Shown here in pieces: positions 56,701-59,370 of a DNA stretch of 64,000 nt; the stretch's first letter is position 1; every line of letters starts with the position of its first letter. The notes under the pieces were generated by a model. It saw only the letters and a program-made list of their open reading frames with translations, searched no databases and had not been told where the DNA came from. Source of the stretch: Embiotoca jacksoni (taxonomy: Eukaryota; Chordata; Actinopteri; Embiotocidae); the NCBI GenBank assembly GCA_022577435.1, contig JAKOON010000011.1, positions 13,064,818-13,128,817 of the forward strand, in the 5' to 3' direction. The position numbers and the translations under genes are program-made.

Positions 56701-59370
56701 TTATATGTTGGTGGTCCAAAGGTTGAGCCTAATGTTTTGCTGCCGTTTCCAAAGTTATTGAACTGTTCTCGACAAACAACTCATTCAAATGATGCTTAAA
56801 ACAATGCCTCTAAATCAGGGGTGTCAAACTCATTTTAGTTAAGGGGCCACATACTGCCCATTTTGATCTCAAGTGGGCCAGACCAGTGAAATCATAGCAT
56901 AATAACGCATACATGACGACAATATTTCTCTATGTTCAAATCATTGGTGAAGGTTTTTGGATGATAAACCCTATTTTAAGGTCTTTCTACAATAAACTAG
57001 AAACATAAAGACCAAAAACTCAGACATCAGCCCACTGTTTATCTGCCTGGGCTCTCCTCTGCAGATTCCCTAGCAGCGAGCGCTGCTGCCTCCGGAGCAG
57101 ACGTCGCATCTACGCTGTTTTTGAAGCAATTACTGGATTGATTAAAAAAATTACAAAATGTTTGTACTCATAAACCTCCATATTCTCAGAAATGCAATTT
57201 ATGTCTTTCTGTAATTTTCACATTTAGCAAAGTCATCCGGCGGGCCGAGCTGGACCCCCTGGCGGGCCGGATCCGGCCCGCGGGCCGTATGTTTGACACC
57301 CCTGCTCTAACTAAAATAAATAAATAAATAAATAAATAAAAATACTGTATATAAACCATGCTGTTGGTAGGAGGAGGCAGTTTTCTATACCAGTCTTTCT
57401 TTTCTTTTTTCTGCCTTCGTTGAGTTTAACTGCAGCACGAGCTGTCAATCTACAGAACGTGTAACGCTGCTAAACAGGAAACAGCATTTCGAATAGCATG
57501 CAGAAAACTTACTGAGAGTTTCTACAGTAGAACAAAATGAAAAAAAAACCAATGTATTTATGTCTGTGCAGCTCCTACTTTTTTTTTGTTGTTTTTGTTT
57601 GCAAAGGTCAAGGTTACAATAGACTAATAAAATACTTCAATTCCAGCGGCATCCTGTTACATCTTCCAACAGCTCGTAGTTAGGCGGACACATCCTGACA
57701 CGGAGCTTCCTACTTTATGAGATGCTCTCCTTTTTAAGTCCCCACTATCCCCCACCTTTTTTTTTTGTGTGTGTCTGCCTGCCCCGCTGGAAACAGATCT
57801 GAATGGCGATAAGCAGCCAGATGGGAGCAGAGCTATGAATCCCGACCAGAGGCCGTAAAAATTTAAAGGTCCATTGTTAACTCTGGGAGGAGATACTGCT
57901 TGGTGCCGTGTGCTAAGTGGCATCAACGCCGCTTCACTAATAGAAGGCAAAAGCAGCCTCATAAATATTTCGCCTTCATCCCGACCTGACAAACAAACAC
58001 ATGAATAAATAAAGACGGGTAGCCGATATCTTTATGATTATCCCTGCACAAATGGATTACACAATAACCTTATTACAAATTATGCCGGAGAATCATCCAA
58101 TTTAATTCCAATACAAACACATAATGTGGTAAAAAAAAAAAGAAAAGAAAGAACAATTTGGTTTTTTTTTGTATTATTGCTGTTCAATTCTCTGTATAAA
58201 CACGAGGGAACTTGCGAGATGCTCGATACTCACGGTGAGATGATGCAACAAAAAAACAGACGCGAGTAAAAAAAAAAAAAAAAAAAAAGAAGGAAAAAAA
58301 AAGAAAAGAAAAGGCAAATTTTTCTTTGTGGTTTGAATGGATTCATTTTGAAGTTAAAACAACAACAACTGTGTTTCAGCAAGTTGCATCAGTAAAAGAC
58401 ACCATTCAGAGTTCAAAGTCTAATCCGAAAATTGAAGAAGTTGGTGCCTTTCGTGGTCTAACCGTTGTCGTTTCGGTTCAGATCAGATGTGACACACAGT
58501 ACGCACCGCAGAGGTGAGGCAAGTATATTTACAGGGTTGGATGTAGCTGTGGGCTTTGTCACGAAGAACCGTGAGCAAAGTAAAATCCTAAAACTTCAGT
58601 CCTGGCTGCCAAGAGATGTAACCGAAAACGACAGGGAGATGCTCGGCAGGAAGGAATTCATACTTGGAAGTGGTTCTGTATATTTGTCTGTGTAAATGTT
58701 GCATAAAGGTCTCCGTACGTGAAATTGAACTGTTTTGACTACTGAAGCCATAATTTCAGCTGTTATTTTATGAACAGTCGTGGTTTTGAATACGACGCGC
58801 CGCGATGTCCGTCGAGGGTCGTTGTTTCGAATCTCGCGAGAACGCGCTGCCGAGACGAGAGCTGGCTCGCACGAAGGCACTGCTGTACCGCGTTCAAGGT
58901 CAAATCGGTGACCTCTGAAGTTGAAGCCGGTGGTCGGATGTTTTCTGAAACATCTCCAAGAACTCAAAAACCTCTTTTCATGACAAGCAGCCAACGAGGT
59001 ATTTTGTTTTACATGTAACGTGCCTTTACTTCATGCTGGCGCTTGGGCGCTATTTGTTTTATGCGATCATTGTGTTGCCGAGACAATTCCCTTGTTGTTT
59101 TGTTTTAATGGCTCGTCTTACGCGGAGCACTTTGTAACTGCGGTTCAGGAGCGTTCGCCGTACCTGTCCCGAGGTCGGTGTGCTCCCGGGACATGTGCTG
59201 GCTCTGGTGGACCCACTCGCCGTTGCACTTGAAGAAGATCTGCAGCGCGGGCCGGGCCTGACACCGCAGCTTGATGGGGTTACTCTTGACGATGTAGGCG
59301 TCAACGGGCTCCTCCAGGAAGTGGGGCAGGGTCCCGGACTGGCCATGCTGCAGGGCTTCACCGCGGGGAC
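2455..59370 (-). CDS. unc5d: unc5d netrin receptor, partial gene (13 internal exons, E2-E14)
   Basis: Single-pass receptor for netrin (and, in mammals, FLRT proteins) that mediates axon repulsion, neuronal migration and dependence-receptor apoptosis at the plasma membrane. Coding segments, 5' to 3' on the minus strand: 59370-59164, 39143-39000, 38778-38675, 27244-27046, 26129-25962, 23519-23355, 23025-22993, 20220-20035, 16699-16550, 15259-15041, 13718-13634, 6682-6511, 2685-2455. All have AG acceptors and GT donors, and their phases are compatible throughout, giving about 687 codons without a stop. Human UNC5D is about 950 residues, so the signal peptide exon (right of the window) and the rest of UPA plus the death domain (left of the window) are missing. 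Assignment to paralogue D rests on remembered mammalian sequences; which teleost co-orthologue (a or b) cannot be decided. Exon numbers assume one upstream coding exon. Confidence 0.95.
3480..3960. other. CpG-rich, GC-rich intronic block
   Basis: CpG dinucleotides are dense here compared with the surrounding intron (for example GGCGGGCGGATGCGTCCGACG and GGCCGGGGCCGGGGCGC). C-rich and purine-rich runs flank it. No coding frame with homology was seen. It could be an intragenic CpG island, or simply GC-rich low-complexity sequence. Confidence 0.45.
4083..4128. repeat. (CT)n followed by (CCTGT)6 array
   Basis: A CT dinucleotide run leads directly into six CCTGT units. Confidence 0.9.
5150..5935 (-). 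mobile_element. Degenerate Tc1-like DNA transposon
   Basis: The minus strand retains transposase-like sequence: translation of 5451-5245 contains NNISDWCLEHDKEFTE, matching the DWFLEHDNEF region that precedes the DD34E terminal part of Tc1-type transposases common in fish. Nucleotide blocks on the plus strand (GTCTGAGATG, CGTTATCCTGCTGAAAGTAG, CCATTACAACACCAACAGCC, CTTTCATGCTGTTTACGCC, GCAGAAATCGAGACT) follow the order of the family. Frameshifts and stops break the frame throughout and internal segments are missing, so it is a dead copy. The ends resemble the TAGGTACACCT-type terminus (AACAGGTGTCCCTAATGA at about 5912). Confidence 0.8.
6511..6682 (-). CDS. unc5d: unc5d exon E13: ZU5 domain
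   Basis: 172 bases, phase 2 to phase 0. The donor is AAGTGGGAG/GTGAGC. The acceptor, CACACGCGCAG, is unusual: instead of a pyrimidine tract it is preceded by a TG-rich dinucleotide tract. The protein is (S)AVSDDGPEIFLSPAVTYGPPG, LDLSCPVAMTVAHCAEVAAD, NWTIRLKRQVQDNKWE. LSPxVTCGPPG, HCA(E/D)V and KWE(E/D)V are conserved family blocks; the usual cysteine in VTCGPP is tyrosine here. It is separated from E12 by 7 kb and from E14 by 3.8 kb. Confidence 0.95.
6690..6772. repeat. (CA)n/(TG)n tract at the E13 splice acceptor
   Basis: CA-rich on the plus strand, hence UG-rich in the transcript, with interruptions (GCAC, AAGC, AAAC). It ends 8 bases before the first base of E13. Confidence 0.95.
6801..7568 (+). 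repeat. Dispersed repeat family A, copy 1
   Basis: About 770 bp aligning along its length with 46396-47225 and, in its right part, with 27385-27810. Shared blocks in order: AGTAGTTCCGAC.CAGAGATCTGATTGGTCAACTGAACATTTGG, the TGTGACCC.TTTGG and TTTTGTCGCTCCG.GCACC blocks, CCGTAACACCACGGATAGT, GTGTTAAAATCT, CTAAGCAGTTTA, AAGGGTCGGCCTACTTCCTGGAG and GCATACATTACA. It ends in an imperfect inverted repeat around 7500-7560. No long conserved reading frame; probably a non-autonomous DNA element. Confidence 0.8.
9160..9860. repeat. Probable non-autonomous DNA element
   Basis: It starts CAGAGGGCCCGTGTCCACC and contains GGGAGCGCCTCG, GGCAGCAGTGTCACGAGGC and two related blocks GCTGGTCGCTGAATGGTCC (about 9427) and GCTGGTCGCTGATTGGTCC (about 9691). 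The start and the GAGCGCCTCG core are familiar from hAT/Harbinger-type fish MITEs. The other terminus was not identified, so it may be truncated. Confidence 0.45.
10841..10878. repeat. (AT)n microsatellite
   Basis: Uninterrupted AT dinucleotides, about 19 units. Confidence 0.97.
11580..12210. repeat. Tandem array with a unit of about 320 bp
   Basis: The blocks ATAATGC.GA.GTTTTT, GGATGTGTAAATAG.TAAATA.TTGCT, GGAAAATATTGGACCAAAATAAAGTTAGTC and GCAGGTGGAACTGAC.CTGTGGA recur with the same order: AAAATAAAGTTAGTC at 11781 and AAAATAAAGTTGGTC at 12101, a period of 320. At least two partial units are present. Confidence 0.75.
13634..13718 (-). CDS. unc5d: unc5d exon E12: ZU5 domain
   Basis: 85 bases, phase 1 to phase 2. 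The acceptor is CTCCTCTGCAG and the donor GACAGCAG/GTGAGG. It encodes (G)ISLLVPHGGIAEDTTWEM, then YMSINQEDS. The block G(V/I)SLLIPxGAIPxxxxxE(I/M)Y is the ZU5 signature; here GAIPE is replaced by GGIAE. It overlaps in position with unrelated chance frames on both strands, but only this frame continues into E11 and E13. ZU5 packs against UPA and the death domain in the intracellular supramodule of the family. Confidence 0.95.
13719..15040. other. Intron 11 of unc5d
   Basis: 1.3 kb. Mixed single-copy sequence with a GA-type tract near 14070-14092, a block around 14215-14330 that shares TGGGTTGCCGTGGTAACG with 47735-47760, and a poly-A run at about 14632-14660. Nothing coding was seen. Confidence 0.65.
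15041..15259 (-). CDS. unc5d: unc5d exon E11: linker and start of ZU5
   Basis: 219 bases (73 codons), phase 1 to phase 1. The acceptor is TCTCCTTCAG and the donor AACACAG/GTGAGC. It opens (G)VAETAEYHVMSHPQTFPRG, goes through a basic, poorly conserved linker (GRRGKNLF, SLIPSRPLHKAT), and ends AVFGHAGGRLMVPNTG, the first strand of the ZU5 domain. AEYH...TFPRG resembles UNC5D AEYHGKN..RTFPHG. Mammalian UNC5D, as I remember it, has a few extra residues before this point (VQSSFMVSL); I see no matching small exon in the intron between E10 and E11, but cannot exclude one. Confidence 0.94.
15260..16549. other. Intron 10 of unc5d
   Basis: 1.3 kb. Poly-T/A-rich at 15300-15335, a LINE 3' end at 15880-16080 and A-rich tracts at 16390-16415. 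A small exon equivalent to the VQSSFMVSL segment I recall from mammalian UNC5D was looked for and not found. Confidence 0.6.
15880..16080 (+). mobile_element. 3' end of an L2/CR1-like LINE
   Basis: GAGAGCAATTACAACCAGAGTTAAATTCCTTGCACGTGTAAACATACCTGGCCAATAAAGCCGATTC (given here only as positions 16003-16070 in essence: AGTTAAATTCCTTG, AACATACCTGGCCAATAAAG) is a familiar fish LINE 3' terminus. No open reading frame remains. Confidence 0.65.
16550..16699 (-). CDS. unc5d: unc5d exon E10: cytoplasmic linker
   Basis: 150 bases (50 codons), phase 1 to phase 1. The acceptor is GTTTTTCCAG and the donor GTCAAAG/GTGAGG. The protein is (A)NPLLINSSMQPDLTVSRTY, TSPMCFQDSIDKELMAERS, LLDPLPDLKVK. It matches remembered human UNC5D (LLLNSAMQPDLTVSRTYSG, DKELMTESSL) almost residue for residue, which makes it the strongest evidence for the paralogue. 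In UNC5 proteins this linker lies between the membrane and ZU5 and can hold ZU5-UPA-death in a closed state. No catalytic motif is present. The preceding exon ends phase 1 (SRQ), so the join encodes SRQ-A-NPLL. Confidence 0.96.
19370..20023. repeat. Probable DNA-element block carrying a 19-bp minisatellite
   Basis: The left part has GTTGTACTTGTGTACTAACAC, TTTTGAGTGCATAAGTG, GAACTACAAGTTCC, TCTAGATGGTAACCATCTTGG and GGGGTGGGGCCACTGACGTC, blocks I associate with dispersed fish elements. The right part is the minisatellite, whose unit contains the same AGT(G/T)TACT word as the left end. Element limits and class are uncertain. Confidence 0.5.
19826..20015. repeat. 19-bp minisatellite, 10 units
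   Basis: GAAGT recurs at 19826, 19845, 19864, 19883, 19902, 19921, 19940, 19959, 19978 and 19997, an exact 19-base period. Two unit types alternate in the first part: GAAGTTAAGTGTACTGAGG and GAAGTTTAGTTTACTAAGA. Confidence 0.97.
20035..20220 (-). CDS. unc5d: unc5d exon E9: transmembrane segment and caspase-site-like motif
   Basis: 186 bases (62 codons), phase 1 to phase 1. The acceptor is CTTTTCTCAG and the donor CGACAAG/GTGATG. After the split glycine codon it reads VENSSDVALYSG, a hydrophobic helix LAAGVVTVVLLIVAVTLY, the stop-transfer charges RKSQSEYG, then VDVIDSSALTGGFQSF and SFKTSRQ. NSS is a potential N-glycan just outside the membrane. DVID followed by SSALTGG aligns with the caspase-3 cleavage site of the UNC5 family (DITD in UNC5B), which releases the pro-apoptotic intracellular fragment when ligand is absent. 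YGVDVIDSSALTGGFQ is diagnostic of UNC5D. A 19-bp minisatellite starts just inside the downstream intron. Confidence 0.97.
22118..22566 (+). repeat. Dispersed repeat family B copy
   Basis: It aligns with 25476-25951: ACCACAG.GTGTATA.AAAAG, GTAGCTTC.G.GTC.GAAA, AATACCACCG.GTGCCACTAG, TGGCTCC.AAAAGCCTCCA, GTTTGATTGACA, ACGGCTATCGGTGGGCGGGACG, GAACTCGAGGCTTCATAACGG and GACGTCACTG.TGGTTGCCGCT. No protein-coding frame. Confidence 0.85.
22970..22975 (-). promoter_or_regulatory. TGCATG element downstream of microexon E8
   Basis: Read on the coding strand the hexamer is TGCATG, the core motif bound by RBFOX splicing factors in RNA. It starts 17 nt after the last base of E8. In this position RBFOX usually promotes inclusion. 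A single hexamer can occur by chance. Confidence 0.45.
22993..23025 (-). CDS. unc5d: unc5d exon E8: 33-base juxtamembrane microexon
   Basis: 33 bases, phase 1 to phase 1, encoding (N)RKLLHDAKPQ between the second TSP1 repeat and the membrane. The acceptor is TTTCTGTCTGCAG and the donor CCGCAAG/GTGAGT. It corresponds to the optional segment KKPLHEIKPQ of mammalian UNC5D and to the KKTLSDPNS segment of UNC5B. In UNC5B the equivalent exon 8 is a known alternative exon controlled by NOVA2 in endothelium (established for UNC5B, not shown here). Being a multiple of three with symmetric phases, it can be skipped without changing frame. A TGCATG hexamer lies 17 nt downstream of the donor. Confidence 0.88.
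23026..23354. other. Intron 7 of unc5d
   Basis: 329 bases between E7 and the microexon. It begins GTGGGT (coding strand) and ends in a modest pyrimidine tract TTTGTTTCTGTCTGCAG. No repeat was recognised. Confidence 0.85.
23355..23519 (-). CDS. unc5d: unc5d exon E7: second thrombospondin type 1 repeat
   Basis: 165 bases (55 codons), phase 1 to phase 1. The acceptor is TTCTCCCTTAG. The donor chosen is ACACAGA/GTGGGTACAA. The module reads VDGGWGEWGEWSACSSDCE, RQRSRECTAPEPKHGGRLC, DGVAVANDNCTGGLCTQ, with the WxxWxxW ladder and six cysteines. NCT is a potential N-glycan. I chose the donor at 23354 because only a phase-1 end joins the E8 microexon in the family frame (CTQ-N-RKLLHD, like CMQNKK in mammalian UNC5B). 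A second GT four bases downstream would give a phase-2 end and a stop within E8. Confidence 0.93.
23520..25961. other. Intron 6 of unc5d
   Basis: 2.4 kb. AT-rich with A-runs (23608-23621, 25072-25102) and repeat family B at 25476-25951 that reaches almost to the E6 donor. No coding signal in the interior. Confidence 0.7.
25476..25951 (+). repeat. Dispersed repeat family B copy abutting the E6 donor
   Basis: The best preserved copy of the family in the window (compare 22118-22566). Its right end GGTTGCCGCT stops at 25951, that is intron position +11 relative to the E6 donor (donor G at 25961). It lies antisense to unc5d if the plus-strand orientation is taken as forward. Confidence 0.85.
25962..26129 (-). 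CDS. unc5d: unc5d exon E6: first thrombospondin type 1 repeat
   Basis: 168 bases (56 codons), phase 1 to phase 1. The acceptor is CACCTGCAG and the donor TGTCCAG/GTAAGAG. One complete TSP1 module: VNGGWSSWTDWSPCNVRCGRG, VQKRSRTCTNPAPLNGG, AFCEGMSVQKSTCNTVCP. It carries the tryptophan ladder GGWSSWTDW, six cysteines and the RSR layer residues. These repeats form the rigid stalk of the receptor and are usual sites of C-mannosylation and O-fucosylation (CNVRCG fits the CxxS/TC-like position only loosely). The residue after CGRG is valine where I recall tryptophan in mammalian UNC5 proteins. A dispersed repeat starts about 10 bases into the following intron. Confidence 0.97.
26130..27045. other. 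Intron 5 of unc5d
   Basis: 916 bases, single-copy in appearance, with A-runs near 26258-26270 and 26562-26570. No repeat family or extra exon was seen. Confidence 0.7.
27046..27244 (-). CDS. unc5d: unc5d exon E5: second half of Ig2 with a poly-aspartate insertion
   Basis: 199 bases, phase 0 to phase 1. The acceptor is TGTTGTTTTCAG and the donor TCTACG/GTGAGA. It begins VEWLKNEEPLSSK, continues with eight aspartates encoded by eight consecutive GAC codons (27182-27205), then GVMDTRSDHNLIVSEARL and SDSGNYTCVASNIVARRR, ending ATATVVVY. The cysteine of NYTC closes the Ig2 disulfide, and NYT is a potential N-glycan site. The VEWLKNE, DHNLI, ARLSDSGNYTC and NIVARRRS blocks are typical of the family. 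The loop between KNEEP and DTRSDH is about six residues longer than the human loop I remember, because of the Asp run. Confidence 0.96.
27182..27205. repeat. (GTC)8 / (GAC)8 triplet repeat inside E5
   Basis: Eight perfect GTC units on the plus strand, read as eight GAC (Asp) codons in the Ig2 domain. Confidence 0.98.
27385..27810 (+). repeat. Dispersed repeat family A, 5'-truncated copy with terminal hairpin
   Basis: Matches the right half of 6801-7568 and 46396-47225 (GCTCGCTAAGCAGTT, GAGAAAC.ATCTC.AGAAAGCAATAAAACGGACTA as separate blocks, GGTCGGCCTACTTCCTGGA, GAAACGGAGATC). It ends in a strong inverted repeat: ATTACACTCGAGGGAGTGC at about 27700 pairs with GCACACCCTCGAGTGTAAT at about 27777. 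Confidence 0.8.
28497..28576. repeat. (GT)n microsatellite
   Basis: About 30 uninterrupted GT units, one GCGC interruption, then about 8 more, preceded by a G-run at 28476-28486. Confidence 0.97.
29266..29405. mobile_element. MITE family C, short copy
   Basis: Left arm AAGCATGTAATACATCC.GCAGTCCACTAG and right arm CCTCTAGTGGACTGATGGG.GTATTAC are inverted repeats of each other. The same arms occur at 48113-48508 and 52430-52838. The copy is only about 140 bp, so most of the interior is gone. No transposase; a non-autonomous DNA element is likely. Confidence 0.75.
30994..31746 (+). mobile_element. Degenerate mariner-like element
   Basis: Plus-strand remnants of a transposase in several frames. 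Near 31061 MDLKLEQRNIKLCVKL and ATWIREML match the amino-terminal helix-turn-helix region. Near 31390 VLQHDNEAVKT, then PHQPYSPDLAPYDFFLFPQ and MKFRLKGRHV, match the catalytic carboxy-terminal region including the HDN and YSPDLAP.DFFLF blocks. Stops and frameshifts interrupt it (a TGA after REML), and at about 750 bp it is shorter than the usual 1.3 kb. Possible degraded terminal inverted repeats: CGAGGTGTGAGCAAAAGG at the left and CAACGTTTTCGTCGCATCATG-like sequence at the right. Not functional. Confidence 0.85.
32640..32818 (+). mobile_element. 3' end of an L2/CR1-like LINE
   Basis: T-rich sequence leading to GACTAAATTTCCCCACTGC and ATTAATAAAGTC, then a TTTTATCTTATCTTATT tail, the usual 3' end of a fish non-LTR element. 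Confidence 0.7.
38675..38778 (-). CDS. unc5d: unc5d exon E4: first half of Ig2
   Basis: 104 bases, phase 1 to phase 0. The split tyrosine codon (T/AC) joins E3. The protein reads YLRKNFEQDPQGTEV, then PLNGMIVLHCRPPEGVPVAE, with the first Ig2 cysteine in LHCRPPEG. The acceptor CCTCTTCCCCCTCAG is preceded by a run of 31 T on the coding strand (38795-38825). The donor is GCTGAG/GTGAGG. NFEQDPQG matches UNC5D as remembered (other paralogues have NFEQEPL or NFDQEPL). The same stretch sits inside a longer chance reading frame running on into the introns, which is not coding outside these boundaries. Confidence 0.96.
38779..38999. other. Intron 3 of unc5d
   Basis: 221 bases. Contains a run of 31 A on the plus strand (38795-38825), which is T31 in the transcript orientation just upstream of the E4 acceptor. 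Confidence 0.9.
39000..39143 (-). CDS. unc5d: unc5d exon E3: second half of Ig1
   Basis: 144 bases, phase 1 to phase 1 (exactly 48 codons). The acceptor is TTTCGCAG and the donor GCCT/GTAAGAG. The split glycine codon formed with E2 opens GLKIREVTINVSRQQVEDF. Next come HGPEDYWCLCVAW and SHLGTSKSRKATVRIA, which complete Ig1. The two cysteines of YWCLC pair with those of E2 in the family (the UNC5 Ig1 carries an extra disulfide). FHGPEDYW and SHLGTSKSRKA are the residues that most clearly point to UNC5D. INVS is a potential N-glycosylation site. Mammalian family members, as I recall, have YWCQC; here the middle residue is leucine. Only 221 bases separate it from E4. Confidence 0.96.
40440..40500 (+). 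mobile_element. LINE 3' tail fragment
   Basis: A T-rich stretch followed by GTGCTCTATAAATAAACTGACTTGACTTGAC (positions 40465-40495), a tail type seen on fish non-LTR elements. Very short, so the call is tentative. Confidence 0.5.
41617..41651. repeat. (TAA)n microsatellite with A-run
   Basis: About seven TAA units followed by a poly-A run. Confidence 0.9.
43018..43210 (+). repeat. Dispersed repeat family B, left-end fragment
   Basis: AAAGTGCAATACCGCTG.GGGCCACTAG, GTGGCTCCAAAAA and CTCAAGAAATACTAAGTCAA match the left half of the copies at 22118 and 25476; the right half is absent. Confidence 0.65.
44084..44116. repeat. Poly-A run (about 33 bases)
   Basis: Homopolymer of A on the plus strand, without a recognisable retroelement body next to it. 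Confidence 0.95.
45135..45175. repeat. (TG)n microsatellite
   Basis: About 20 TG units, uninterrupted. Confidence 0.97.
45270..45930. repeat. Long pyrimidine-rich block (purine-rich in the transcript)
   Basis: The plus strand is strongly C+T biased, with C-runs at about 45279-45288, 45727-45740 and 45906-45916 separated by CT-rich sequence. No unit repeat. Confidence 0.7.
46396..47225 (+). repeat. Dispersed repeat family A, copy 3 (longest)
   Basis: About 830 bp. Aligns with 6801-7568 from AAGTAGTTCCGAC onwards and ends in an inverted repeat: GGGTGTGCTTTAAT at about 47120 against GTTAAAGCACACC at about 47199. The loop between the arms contains GTCCTGACCGCATCACTG, which is also present in the 27385 copy. 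Confidence 0.8.
47640..48090. repeat. Probable hAT-like non-autonomous element
   Basis: Blocks such as TTAAGATGGCTTTAATCAAATCAGA, GGGTTGCTGTGGTAACG, CCACCTCCAAATGTGGTTTGGATCTG and AAAATCCGATTTGGGC are of a kind found in dispersed fish DNA elements. No clear termini, so the call is weak. Confidence 0.4.
48113..48508. mobile_element. MITE family C copy
   Basis: Left arm CCAAAGCATGTAATACACCC, GTCCACTAGAGG. Right arm GGCGAGGCAAAGCGTGACACC, ACACGGTATCCTCGAGTGG, TCTGACGGGTGTATTACAGG. The outer 25-30 bases of the arms are inverted complements. About 395 bp, no coding sequence. Confidence 0.75.
48888..49150 (+). mobile_element. Fragment of a LINE reverse-transcriptase ORF
   Basis: Plus-strand translation gives DVKKAEEEEVMFDP, then after a frameshift YKHLGGRSDTRS, TQHALCSRLKKKLYFMRKLR and LFLSPVS. 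This follows the pattern KTKEMVFDP...SYKYLG...LC.RL.QRLYFLRKLR.F.V at the end of the reverse transcriptase ORF of L2-like fish LINEs. The frame is broken and the fragment inactive. Confidence 0.7.
50480..50715. repeat. AACCCA/TGGGTT-rich dispersed repeat
   Basis: Recurring short words in both orientations (CAACCCAGAATTTGGGTT, GTCAACCCACTT, TGATGGGTCAAATC, AATAACCCAATTGCTGGGT, ATTTTTAACCAAGCATTTTT) typical of a fish internal-palindrome repeat. It ends at GAGTGCAGTC. Class unknown. Confidence 0.55.
50747..50779. repeat. T-run followed by a 20-G run
   Basis: About 13 T directly followed by 20 G on the plus strand (C20 A13 in the transcript). Confidence 0.9.
52430..52838. mobile_element. MITE family C copy with long terminal inverted repeats
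   Basis: Left arm GTGTATTATACCCATCAGAG...GTGTCAGTGTCACGTTTTGCCTCGCC (52445-52505) and right arm GGCGAAGCAAAGCATGACAC...CCTCTAGTGGACTGACGGGTGTATTAC (52760-52820) pair over nearly 60 bases with mismatches (arms abbreviated here). No transposase. Confidence 0.8.
56816..57304. mobile_element. hAT-like MITE with target-site duplication
   Basis: Starts CAGGGGTGTCAAACTCATTT and ends TATGTTTGACACCCCTG, perfect complements over the outer 15 bases. It is flanked by CTCTAAAT (56808-56815) and CTCTAACT (57305-57312), an 8-bp target duplication with one mismatch, as expected for hAT elements. The interior has GC-rich GGGCC-type sequence near both ends (GGGGCCACATACTG, GGCGGGCCGGATCC) and no open reading frame. 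489 bp. Confidence 0.9.
57312..57342. repeat. (AAAT)n microsatellite
   Basis: About seven AAAT/AATA units directly after the hAT MITE. Confidence 0.9.
59164..59370 (-). CDS. unc5d: unc5d exon E2: first half of Ig1
   Basis: First coding exon visible. It has 207 bases, enters in phase 1 and leaves in phase 1. The acceptor is TTCTTCCCCAG and the donor GGGACAG/GTACGG. Its 68 full codons start PRGEALQHG and contain LPHFLEEPVDAYIVKSNP, then the Ig1 cysteines in LRCQ and FFKCNGEWVHQ. The PHFL-EP-AYIVK and FKCNGEW blocks are hallmarks of the UNC5 amino-terminal Ig domain, which takes part in ligand binding. The phase-1 start fits the usual junction between a signal-peptide exon and the first extracellular domain; that exon is not in the window. 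The spacer before PHFL is short and not conserved, as is common there. The next exon follows after an intron of about 20 kb. Confidence 0.95.

Larger units (their letters stand above)
39144..59163. other. Intron 2 of unc5d
   Basis: 20 kb. Holds a LINE 3' end (40440-40500), a (TAA)n tract, repeat family B fragment (43018-43210), a 33-A run (44084-44116), a (GT)n tract, a pyrimidine-rich block (45270-45930), repeat family A copy 3 (46396-47225), a probable hAT-like block (47640-48090), two MITE family C copies, a LINE coding fragment (48888-49150), an AACCC-rich repeat (50480-50715), T/G homopolymers (50747-50779), a short telomere-like motif (55018-55034) and a hAT MITE (56816-57304). The stretches 39150-40430, 51100-52400 and 52840-56800 look single-copy. 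No second gene was found. Confidence 0.65.

Noticed and set aside
2455..59370. Assignment to UNC5A, UNC5B or UNC5C
   Set aside because: Linker and ZU5 sequences (MQPDLTVSRTY, DKELMAE, TSCYCLL) and YGVDVIDSSALTGG fit UNC5D; the other paralogues differ at these places as far as I recall.
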